DNA from: Telopea speciosissima
Taxonomy: Eukaryota > Streptophyta > Magnoliopsida > Proteales > Proteaceae
DNA length: 64,000 nt
Reading direction: 5' to 3'
Assembly (NCBI RefSeq): GCF_018873765.1
Contig: NC_057918.1
Coordinates: forward strand, 10,920,862-10,984,861
A model generated the notes under the pieces. The model was not told the origin of the DNA and did no database searches. It saw only the letters and a program-made list of their open reading frames with translations. Positions 25,901 to 36,096 of this stretch are shown here, in pieces. How positions within the stretch are numbered: the first letter of the stretch is position 1; each line of letters starts with the position of its first letter. A program made the translations under genes and the position numbers.

Positions 25901-28900
25901 AAGGGCCACAAGAGCCCATGATTTTGGTTGAAGCTATTTCTTGCTCTATGAGAGTGGTGAACTGTGGTGATTCAGTCCTAACCAAGGTGGTGAAGCCTAG
26001 GAGGGAGGGTGGTGGAAACCAAACTGCAGGCCATAGGTGGTGAAACCTATTGGTCATATCTTCTTTTTCCTTTCTTCCTCTTCTCTCTTGTGTTTTCTGT
26101 TTTATTCCCTGTTCATCAATATTCCAGCAACTAAGGGTCTCATCATGGGCAACTTCTAGGTTCACTATGATCCTGTTTTCTGTAGGTTTACTAGTCTTGA
26201 TTTGTTTCACCCTACCATACCTCATCAATTGGTATTAGAGCTATGGGCAGTAGTGATCCACAGCCCTCCCAGCCCTTTAGTGTTGATGACAATTTCAATC
26301 ACCTCATAGAGATGATAACACAACTTACAAAACGTGTCACTAACATAGAGAAGCAGTGTATGGAGCCTAATAATGTTAGTGCTAGACCTCGAGATGATGC
26401 ACATGTGTATTCTAAAGCAAATACCTTCACAAGGACACAACGAGAACCTCAAAAGATAGTAGTACAGCCACCTCCTCCACAGCCGCAGCCTACTTTTGAG
26501 GACCATGTGTGTGCCTACTTTGAGGTGGGCACTCCCAACCGACATATCATGGATGACTACCACAAAGTTAGAGTTGAAAGAACACAATGATCGACACGAT
26601 CCTCAGGTATTCTATGACTGGTTGTGTTGTTTAGAGGGTTAATTTGACTGGTTTAGTTTGACAAAGCCCAGGAAGTTACAACTTCCTCATGCTAAGTCGA
26701 TCGGTCCCGCTTGTGAATGGTGGAGGAACCAAGAAAGGAAAATGCAAAGACTTGATGCTACCATCACTACATGGGGAGAGATGAAAGAGGCCTCGAAAGA
26801 CAGATACTTATTCCAAAATTCTAAGGCACAGTTACGTGACAAGCTGAACTCCCTTTGACAAGGTGCCATACTGCCATGTCAGTAGCTGAGTACATGGATC
26901 AGCTTGACACCCTCGTTTCACGGACAGGAGTTGAGGACCATGATGAGCCAGCTGAAATCTCATTTCAGGTTGGGATTGAGACCGGACATTCGGGACAGAA
27001 TTGGGTTGCTGACGTATTTGATTTGCAGGACTGTTTCCAGAAAGCACTATGGTCAAAGAAATTGTTGAAGTCTTCAACTACGCAGTTTGGTTTTCAAGCT
27101 AGGGAGGTAGAAGGGACCCTATAATTGATAGGCCCTCAGATCGACCATTCCCCGCTATTACATCCCATCACACTGATAACAAGGGAAAGGCCCCCATGAT
27201 CAGGGGTAGCAAGACCCGATGTTTCCATTGTCAGTTTGGACATGTCTCAAAATTCTGCCCTTTGAAACAACAATTGAATGCAGTGGTTACTAACACTATT
27301 GAGGAGGACGATGAAGTGGCGGTAACCAAGCCATATCCACTTAATGATGATGCTAACGATTGTGACGAGGACATTCAAGGTGTCAATCTTATATTTCTTG
27401 ACACTACCACTAATACTAAGGAAGAAAGCGACATTAAAGAAGGCAAGGAGCTTGGTACCATTAGAGAGATTGTGATGGAGGTTGACGCTATAGTTCCGGA
27501 AGATTCTACGGAAACACCCTTCACAATCGAAACCGAGCCAGAAGTAGAACACATCGAATTTGTAATTCCACCCATGTTCTTCGAGGAGAGGAAACCATGT
27601 CTTGAGGACTACATCCCTAACTATCGTGAGCTGCCAGAGTATTTGTATAGGCTAAAGTTGGACGTGCACCACACCAAACTTATTCCTAGACTTAAACTCG
27701 TGGACGAGTTTTTTCAAGATGGGGAGAGCTGATCAAGTACAGGAGGAAGAAGGCAGGCCAGCAGACCATGGTTAAGGTCCTAGGCTAGAACCAGGCCCAC
27801 AAGGCCACAACAGTAGCCATGGTTCTGGTTCTGGTCCTTAACTAGGCCAGGCTGTGTGGACCAGATTTGATGCTCGCATGGCCTAGTGAGGGCCCCATAT
27901 GGACAGGTGGCGTGGGAAAGTTGGGAGCTGCCAAGATCTTTGAGTTTCTATTTATCTAGTTGCTATTTCCATTAGTTTCTATTTCCATGTTTGCTACTTA
28001 GTTATTAGCTAGGCTAAGTAGGAGTTTCTATTTCCCTTGTTTAATTTTTTTTTCAATCAAACTTGCTTGGCAGCATAGTTGTCACGGTGTCTCGGCGAAC
28101 CAAGGCGGTGGAGAGGGTCCAAATTTCAGGCGACACCAACTAGGTGACCAAAGCGCCCTAGGCGACCAAGGCGTCCTAGGCGCCTGGACGTCTAGGCATC
28201 GCCTAGTCGACACCTTGACAACTATGCTTGGCAGCCAATCTACACCCCACGCCATAGGGATTTTCTATTCTTGTAATGTTTTTATGCTCATTATAAATAA
28301 AGTGGAAGGGCCACAAGAGCCCACAATTTGGGTTGAAGCTATTTCTTGCTCTATGAGAGTGGTGAACTGTGGTGATACAGTCACAACCTAGGTGGTGAAG
28401 CCTAGGAGGGAGTGTGGTGAAACCCAACCGGAGGCCATAGGTGGTGAAACCTATTGGTAACATCTTCTTCTTCCTTTCTTCCTCTCCTCTCTTGTGTTTC
28501 CTCTTTTATTCCCTGCCCATCAATATTCCAGCAACTAAGGGTCTCATCGTGGGCAACTTCTAGGTTCACTGCAATTCTGTTTTCTGTAGGTTTGCTAGTG
28601 TTGATTTGTTTCAGGTTACCATACCTCATCAAAAATGAAAACACAAAATCAAGCTCCAAAATTTACGTGACTGAAGAATCCCTGCCATTTGACCTCCACT
28701 GGAAGTCATGGAATCCCTTGAAAGAGTTCACGGTCCAAATCTAAGACAAGCATTTTAAGTTCATTTCAGATTCAGAAGAGAGCACATTCTTTCGTCACTC
28801 GAAAATGTAGACCATTGATCAATATGAAAAGAAAATATATTTTGGAATCAAGCTTCCATGTACTAACATAACCCAATACAGTTGAGGACTATGCTAGAAA

Positions 28901-31900
28901 AAAGTTGGGATGGCCCCAACCTGTATCAATGAGATGCAAGACATCCAGTGCAACTTTTACTTTCATTATGTAATGGATTTGATGAAATCTAACTTGAAAC
29001 TTCATGAGTTTCCAGTCTGCTCAAGGAAACCATTAGGAAATGCAAGTTGAATTTTATTTGGTAAATAATAAACAGCATGTGGAAGCATGTTAAGAAACCA
29101 GAGGGAGAAGGATGAACAGCAAAGCCAGTGACAGGTTGCCTCCTAAGCTTCCACTGCTTCAACTGCTCAATCCTTTCAGTCTTATAAAAAGAAACGAAAT
29201 AAAATAAACCAATTAGATGATGTAGCTCCAGACTCCAGCTCCCAAATCACATTCAAACCTTGAACATTATAATTGAACACTGCAATGCAGTTAAAAATAC
29301 GCCGACACCATTTACTAGGGATAAGGCTGAGTTGTTGTTGTTGTTGCAATGCAGTTAAAAATAGTAATAGGTATACCTGGAAGAGGCTCTACAACATTTC
29401 GAGTGTGACAAAGAGTATCTCCAACACGTGCCTCTTTGGTTGAACGCATACCACTAACAACATAACCCACTTGTCCAGTCAGAAGCACCCCAGTAGATGT
29501 GAGTTCGGGATGCATAATCCCGACATCCAGTACTTCATAAGCTTGTCCAGTTGCTGCAGATGAAATCTTATCCCCCTTACGCAAAGCACCATCAACAACT
29601 GCAACATGGCAGATTACTCCTTTGTACTCATCATAATAAGAATCCAGTAAAAGCATCCTTAGAGGTAAACTACTCTTCCCAGGAGGTGGAGGTATCCGCT
29701 CTATGACAGCAGGAAGAACATACTCCAGACCTTGACCAGTTTTTGCAGAAGTCAAAAGAGCAGCTTCAGGGTCAAGATCAAACATGGATTTCAGCTGGGC
29801 CTTAATCCGATCAGGGTCAGCGGTTGGCTGGTCAATTTTATTTATAACGGGAATTATGGTCAGGTTAGACTCGAAAGCAAGATAGAAGTTAGCAACCGTC
29901 TGAGCCTGAACACCTTGAGCAGCATCAACAACCAAAAGAGCACCCTGGCAAGCTGCAAGAGATCTTGATACTTCATAGCTAAAATCCACATGACCAGGTG
30001 TGTCAATTAGGTTTAGTAAGAAATATGGTGAATCTTGTGCATCAGTATTCAGAGGACATTGAAAATTATGCTTATAGAACATAGTTGCAGTCTGAGCTTT
30101 AACTGTGATTCCCCGTTCCCTCTCTACCTACAAGTGTTAGAAGATAATCCAAGAGTCATTATATAAGCAAGTAAATGAGATGAGATAGAGAAAATAGGAT
30201 ATTAAGCAAGATGATCATTTAATGTATTAAGAGAGATCACATATGGAAATTATAACTAACTCATAATCTCTGCCACATAAACTAAGTGCAGTACAGATTA
30301 AAATGTTGAGACGGGTAGTGGCAAGCCAAGGAAGTATAGAAATAGAAATGAATTTGTTCGAGAAAACTTAAGAAGTGCACCAATAGACGAGGATGAAGGA
30401 AGGTTAATTAAGATGATCCGGGCATGCAGAACAAAGACCACAGATAAAAGGTTAAACCGAAGGTAGTAGAAGGACAAGGGTCAGGCTGAAGATGACCTGG
30501 GTTTAAGTGAGTGCTTATGAGTTAACAGCTCCTAGTCCTAAAACCTTTGTTACAGACTTACAGTGGATTAGTGAAACAATGAGATGAGTTGTTTTAATTA
30601 AGACTATGAGAAAGACTAAGGTTTGGATGGTTGTTAATTACAGGGTATGGCCGCAATGCAGAAAGGAATGGAGAGGAGACTTTAGTTGGAATATGTGAAA
30701 GGAAACTTTGTAGGTTGTGGATGATGAAACAAATCAAAGTGAGCAAGAAGAAAAGGAAAAACTGTACAACAATAGGGCGGATGGCCTTTACAGCTATTAT
30801 TTATCACAACAAATTAATAGATTAGCTGCCTCTTAATGCTTCAACTTCACTTGGTTTATTAAAGACAGAACCCCCAGAACCATCACACACACACACACAC
30901 ACAAAAAAAAGCCCAAGACCGACAGACAGGCTCCTGGTTTTCTGTGGAATAGGTTAAGACGTGCAGCTGATACTGGCTGGTGACCTTTCATGCAATGCCT
31001 TATGCATGAAATTGAGCACAAGAATGATCATATAACTTTTGCATTGCAGGTGGAAAGCATATCTGGAATTAATATATATTGGACTATTTGGAGTTTTTTG
31101 GGTACTTCCTCAAGACACATGGATGTAGTCTACTTCTTGCTTGATGCTTCTGATCTTTTTTCCACCCCAAGGTCAAATTTTGTGGAGAATGGTGCTTTTG
31201 GCCAATTAAAAGAGAGGGTGGGAGGATAGAGACAGAGCTTTTGGCCATTTTACAGCTTATAAAGCCTCTTTTTGGAGCTATCTGGTCATCTGTTGCAATT
31301 GATGATCGAAGAACAAGTTCTGCTGGCTGCTTCTATTTTCTCTAGTTTATATCTAGGTAACAAGGATACCGGTATACAAAATGGCACCTGCTGGGAAAAT
31401 TATATAGGGCTCCATACAGAAAACAGAAGTGTTGGTGCTCAGCATGGATATTGATATGGGTTATCTGACAAAGCAGAATTTATAAAAAGAAAAATGAAGT
31501 GTCCTTGTTGCACAGTTTTGTATCAGGACAAATACATATCATACACATCACAAAAGGCTTGTACTTCTGCATCCTTGCGCTACTTAAAGTCACATCAAAG
31601 AACTCCTTTGCCTTTTCTATTTTTTTCTGAAAGAAATATTTATTGGAGAGAGATGAATCAATGAGTTCCATTTTTTACAAATTAAAATTTTAAGAGTTAA
31701 GTGTTAATGTATTAACACTTAAGGCTGCAAAAATTAACAATTACAATAACAATAATAATGATGATGCCTAAATGAAAATATAGAAAACACTTTACAAGGA
31801 TTACTACAGTTCTCCTTTGATATTTCATTTCGTCATTCCAACAAATGGACACTCACAAATAAATTAGCTGTCGTACAGAGCTATAGAAACACGATTCTCA

Positions 31901-32052
31901 AAAAAATCATCTTCCCTTTAAATAAGAAGGAACCATCTTCCCTTTAAGCAGGTTCTACTTGAAGCAATAAGAAAACCAACCATGACCCTTTTCATTTGGC
32001 TACGAAGGAAACATCATATATCAAATCTCTCAGCTTCCAGTTCGACCAAGAA

Positions 32053-32085
<33 letters not shown>

Positions 32086-32471
32086 GGGGGGGGGGGGGGA
32101 GCGGTTTGGGCGCGGTATACCTGCAATTTATCGAGGTACTGCGGCTGACCGTGACCTCTCTTAATCGTGCCCGTGAGCTCCAAAAGACGATCAGCGAGTG
32201 TAGACTTCCCATGATCAACGTGGGCAATGATAGAAAAATTCCGAATCCTTTCAGAAGGATACTGAATCAAATCCACGTTATTCTCCTTGGAAGTTCGGCG
32301 GGAATGAGAACAAAAGGCACGCCAACAACCAAGATAGCGCCAATCTAACTTAGACCCATAGAAATTTCCTCTAAATGTATCAGACAATGGACTAAAAGCA
32401 GAGGAACCATATAACAACGACGAGAGCCCCAGCGGTCGCAGTGTCCTTGAAGTTCGATTCAAAAACCCCAT
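19991..32471 (-). CDS. GUF1: Mitochondrial translation factor GUF1 (LepA/EF4)
   Basis: 679-aa GTPase of the LepA/EF4 family, which back-translocates or remodels stalled ribosomes in mitochondria. Eleven exons in minus order: 32471-32121, 30127-29377, 24713-24557, 24445-24391, 23730-23663, 23571-23467, 23375-23304, 22868-22755, 22336-22196, 22081-22022, 20156-19991; summed length is 2,040 nt with an open frame. GTPase motifs: AHVDHGKST at 83-91, RGIT at 122-125, DTPGH at 159-163, NKID at 213-216. The C-terminal LepA domain ends '[20 protein letters not shown]' and then '[16 protein letters not shown]'. The Arg/Ser-rich N-terminus fits a mitochondrial presequence; '[13 protein letters not shown]' and the C-terminus match At5g39900 better than the plastid LepA. 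Intron 2 (4.66 kb) carries an LTR element and an RTE fragment; introns 1 and 10 are about 2 kb without recognised content apart from a T-run/G-run at 32058-32099. Confidence 0.95.
26243..27732 (+). pseudogene. gag-like region of the LTR element (fossil)
   Basis: Pieces resemble a plant Gypsy gag: a retrotransposon-gag domain followed by a zinc knuckle ([13 protein letters not shown], near 27220-27257) and an acidic tail. It is broken. No protease, reverse transcriptase or integrase was found between here and the 3' LTR. Confidence 0.7.
28074..28226. mobile_element. 153-bp hAT-type MITE nested in the 3' LTR
   Basis: Termini are CATAGTTGTCA and TGACAACTATG, perfect inverted repeats. The flanks are both CTTGGCAG (28066-28073 and 28227-28234), the 8-bp duplication expected of hAT elements. 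The 5' LTR at about 25822 shows the empty site (gctttgcagcc). The interior is a degenerate GGCGACC/GGCGCC phrase (gcgaccaaggcg, gcgcctgg). It resembles the MITE at 39957-40089. Confidence 0.9.
29300..29344 (+). mobile_element. 45-bp RTE LINE remnant with 19-bp target duplication
   Basis: The insert contains the RTE 3' signature 'tactagggataaggctgag' followed by (TTG)n. It is flanked by perfect 19-bp copies of 'tgcaatgcagttaaaaata' (29281-29299 and 29345-29363). It is therefore an extreme 5'-truncated retrotransposition event. It sits in GUF1 intron 2, only 12 bp past the splice donor at 29376/29375 in the sense of transcription. Confidence 0.85.
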
Positions 32472-32689
32472 CTGTTGATTTCCACGAGACCTTAGCCAGG
32501 TGATGATTTAGGGTTTCCGTGGAGTTGCATTTGTGAAGTTTAAGAGGAAAGCTTTTGGGTAAAGACTAAAGAGAAGGCTCGGCTGAACTCTGGATTGCAA
32601 ATTGAGATGTCTGCGTTAGTGTTGCCCTGAAGTCTGATAACTATCTATGCGAGTCGCAGTCTCGCAGATGCATGCGAGTGGAAATAGTA

Positions 32690-32726
32690 TGGGCCTGGGC
32701 CGGCTTTCGACCTCTTGATTTGGGCC
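32690..32726 (-). promoter_or_regulatory. Site II (TGGGCC) cluster in the GUF1 promoter
   Basis: Three TGGGCC motifs occur at 32690-32695, 32696-32701 and 32721-32726, about 220-255 bp upstream of the GUF1 start codon. A TATA-like 'tatatata' follows at 32736-32743. Site II elements bound by TCP factors are typical of plant nuclear genes for mitochondrial and ribosomal proteins, which fits a mitochondrial translation factor. Confidence 0.6.
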
Positions 32727-32743
32727 AGAACGTCGTATATATA

Positions 32744-33689
32744 ACCAGGTTTTGCTCTGTCCTTGAATTTTGTTTTCCCCTGCTGTTCCCCTTTTTTTTT
32801 TTTTCCTGTATGTTTCTGTTGCCGCCAGAATCTGATCTACCACATAAGTGGGGAGACCTACTACACACCACAAGATAAATATAGAGCAAGAGAAAGTGTC
32901 GGAGCTGGCTCTAAAGTGGATTCTTCGATGCTAAAATCAGTAATCTAAGCTACAACAATAAAAGATTTTGGAACTAAGTGAGTAGTTAGGTAAGAGTAAT
33001 AAATGCGATTAAGCATCCTATTACCTTGTACAAAGCCCTCATATATAGAATGTATGTTTGTAGAATTGGGTATCATGTCAATGAAGTAAAGTAAGTTCCC
33101 CCGTGTAAGGTCTCTTGTCCCAGTGGCGGTTATATGACCCAAAGGCTTATGCTTAAATGGATGATAGAAATATTCACCTTAAATTTCCACTTTAACTAGA
33201 CCTCAAGCCACATGTCAAACAACCATAACTGGATCGTTTTTATGCATATCGTTTTCTGATTTTTTACTAATTTATACATATTTATTGTATTAAAAAATAA
33301 AAAATAAAAAATGATCACTAGTCTTGACTAGGTTTGACGAGGATTATCTATTCTTCACACTTGAAACAGTAATAATGTTTACACAAAAAAAAAAACAAGA
33401 ATAATTATGGTGGAAACATATAGGGGGAGTTGCAAGAGATATGTATATGTATATATTTTGTAAAACAAAGGTGGGTTATGTATTTGATAAGGTGGTATTC
33501 TCTATTTTTATTATTGTCTTACATTTTCCTTTAATGTATATATTGTCAAGCGGGGAGACTTGTATCAAGAAGTATCAACATATTTTCTTTACTATTCATG
33601 TGGTAACTGTTTTGAAAATTTGGAAGTTGAGAAATGCAAGAGTTTTGAAAGTTTCCATCCTCTCTTTTAGTTCTTGGGTGACAGTACGT
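32744..33689. other. Intergenic, nothing recognised
   Basis: AT-rich sequence with A-runs and no protein-coding region, RNA gene or clear repeat that I can identify. Short ORFs on both strands look like chance frames. Confidence 0.5.
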
Positions 33690-34068
33690 GGTTAACAGAA
33701 ATGTGGAGGAGGCCATCTCTCTGATTCCAGGTTCTTCTTTTGGGCATGCATGCGCTAGTGCACTGGCCAATTTCCCTTCCGGCCCCCCTGCCCACATCGG
33801 TGAATCCTTCCACATCTTCACTGATGTGGCCTCAGCTACTCGGCCCAAGACTATGGGTGTTGGTTGTATGATCCTTAATCTAAGGAAGAAACTCCATTTG
33901 ATTGCTACTGATCACTTCATCGTCTTATCTGTTGTGGTGGGTGGGGCTTTTGTCATTACTTCGGCCCTCTTATCAGCTCACCTTGTTGACCTATCACATG
34001 TGACTGTATTCTTGAATTGCCGCATTCATCAAGATGCCAACGCAAGCACTCTCATTGGCCTTGTATAA
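33690..34068 (+). pseudogene. LINE RNase H-like fragment
   Basis: The frame reads 'GESFHIFTDVASATRPKTMG', then 'VGCMILNLRKKLH' and 'LSAHLVDLSHVTVFLNC'. This layout (D-x-A/G near the start, 'GVG' strand, helix, then 'VTV-x-x-D/N-C') matches the RVT_3 RNase H domain at the end of plant L1-type LINEs. The central catalytic Glu and the later Asp positions read Gly and Asn. No reverse transcriptase was seen upstream, so it is a truncated relic. Confidence 0.5.
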
Positions 34069-34500
34069 ACAGATCCAAGGCCACGCTCCCCCCAAAGATA
34101 ACACCGACCCTTATCAATATAGTCCCATGCGGGGGGTCATTCCCCAAAAAACAGAGGTGGGCTGCACTGCATGTGCGTCATTCGCTTCCAGCTTCGCAAG
34201 TGTCAGAGATCGGCCTCACATGAAGACAAGTGCATGAGCATGAGTGAGTCATGCTCCTGCGTAACGCGAGTCAGACGAACAAACCATGCAAAAAATTAGC
34301 CCATAAGCCCATTCAGTGATGCATAAATATTAAACGCCATATATATATTATTGATTATTGATACGTTGATGATACATATAAATATCCGGCAAACCGCGAG
34401 TGGGAGGGGAGATGGGGGATTTGTCGTCATCATCAACTCACCAGAGAAAGAGAAAGGGGCTAACAGAAGCAAGCTCACCACAGCAGGGAAAGGCTGTCCA
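34069..34500. other. Spacer and upstream region of UBC2
   Basis: No coding sequence recognised. A short CT-rich tract (about 34541-34558) lies close to the inferred 5' leader of the ubiquitin-conjugating enzyme gene. Confidence 0.45.
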
Positions 34501-36096
34501 GTAAAAGCCGTGGTGACTTCTCCATGAATTCCAAACCCTAACTCTCTCTCTCTCTCCGCGCCGTAGATCATCTGTCGTAGGAGGTTTCCTCTGGTTTCTC
34601 TGCTTGTATCTAATTGCCCTCTCTGCGTTAAAATTGATAGCTCAAAACTGCTCAGAAACTAGAGCCCTAGCTCTTACAGAGATTCTGAAACCCTTGAAGA
34701 ATTAGGGCTTCTTGCCGCGTCTAATTTTGGGTGAGACATCTTATCGATTGGTTTCTGTACTTTACTTTTCTTCCCCATTCCCCGGCCGGGGAGGGGGGTG
34801 TTTCTTATTTTTATGTACGCCTTTTCTCTATTGCTTGATTTAATTTTGCATGGATCTCGTTAAAAGAAATTCGAGACTTTTTCCTTTCTTTTATATATAT
34901 ATATATATATCTTTGGGCTTTGCCTTGTAGTTTAGTTGGGAAAAAAATTGAAGAAATACGAACACAGTAATGTTAAATTCAGATTTTTGAATGAATTATG
35001 GGCAGATATTAGCTATTGTATATGTTGGTTAGATTGGGTAAGGGACTTCAGTTGCCGATCTTGAATTTTGTGAGTTTGGTGCCAATTAGAGGAATAATCT
35101 TGCTCAAAGGCCATTGGGCTGTGATGAGGTTTCGGATTTCCTGACTCCGATTAGTATGTTTCTTTTCCTCCAGATTTAACAGATTAGTTTATGGAAAAAG
35201 CGCAGAGTAGATAACATGCTAGGATTTTGTGCTACCTAGTCTGGCCATTTTGAGAAATTAATTCCAATTCTCTGCGTGATTTTTGTGTGTTATTGGCATG
35301 TCATCCTCATGGAATATAGAATGGACTGTAACCTGTAGTCTGCCATTATCATCATCATCGACGTCAGCATCAGCGTCAGCATTTTTTTGTAGTATATACT
35401 GATTATGTGATCACCGGTTCTTTGAATGTTTTGTGGGCTTAACATGAATTAATACTCATGGGTTATGTTACATTGACTCTTGGATTTTAAATCATCATTG
35501 TATGATAGTTAAACAGTTTACAGTCCCAGTTCGTCCTCCCACCGCTCCCCAATTCCCCCTTCCCCCTTCCCCCCCAAAAGGAAAAAGAGAAGAAATTTTA
35601 ATATTATTTGATTTCAGAACCAGTTGAGTGCAAAGTTTTTTTTTTTTTTTTTTGTTTTTTTTGTTGGGGATGTAACTCCAAAACTAGCTGATATATATTG
35701 TTTCCAATGAGAGGAGTTTAGTTACTTCTCGGGAAAAAAAAAATACCTACAAGATAGATTGTTGTTGTAACCATGGACTTAATTGGGCCGATGAATTGTA
35801 AGTAATTGTTCTTGGGCTTAAATTTCAATTGTTAATGTGGATTTTTGATAAATAGGCTTTATCAGTAGCCGCATTGAAGTGGGAACCCAGTAATTATTTT
35901 ATTTGTTGTTTCTGTGGATATTGGAGCTCTTGTGTCAGTGAAATTAGAATGGTTTGAACTGTAATTGTGTCTTCATTTTAGTTGGTCTGAATCATTGGAC
36001 TAAAATCCAACTCTGATTATTAGTATATTTGGAGAAGATTAATAATGATTCAGTTCTGTTTTGATTGGCATTTGCTTGAATGTGAAGGCAGTGAGG

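Larger units (their letters stand above)
25460..28631 (+). mobile_element. Non-autonomous Ty3/Gypsy-like LTR element in GUF1 intron 2
   Basis: 5' LTR 25460-26227 and 3' LTR 27730-28631 both start TGAT and end CATCA. The whole element is flanked by AAAAT (25455-25459 and 28632-28636). Next to the 5' LTR, 'ttggtattagagc' is a primer site of the Met-tRNA type; a purine tract (ggggagag) precedes the 3' LTR. The interior encodes only gag-like sequence with a CCHC zinc knuckle, and no pol region is visible, so it depended on a partner. The LTRs are very similar apart from a MITE in the 3' copy, suggesting a moderately recent insertion. The element is structurally complete but its gag is broken in several places. 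It lies antisense to GUF1. Confidence 0.9.

Noticed and set aside
26243-27732. Host zinc-knuckle gene
   Set aside because: It lies between two matching LTRs with a target duplication and is gag-like; it belongs to the retroelement.
33690-34237. Host RNase H gene
   Set aside because: Only part of the RVT_3 domain is present with catalytic positions changed; it looks like a LINE relic.
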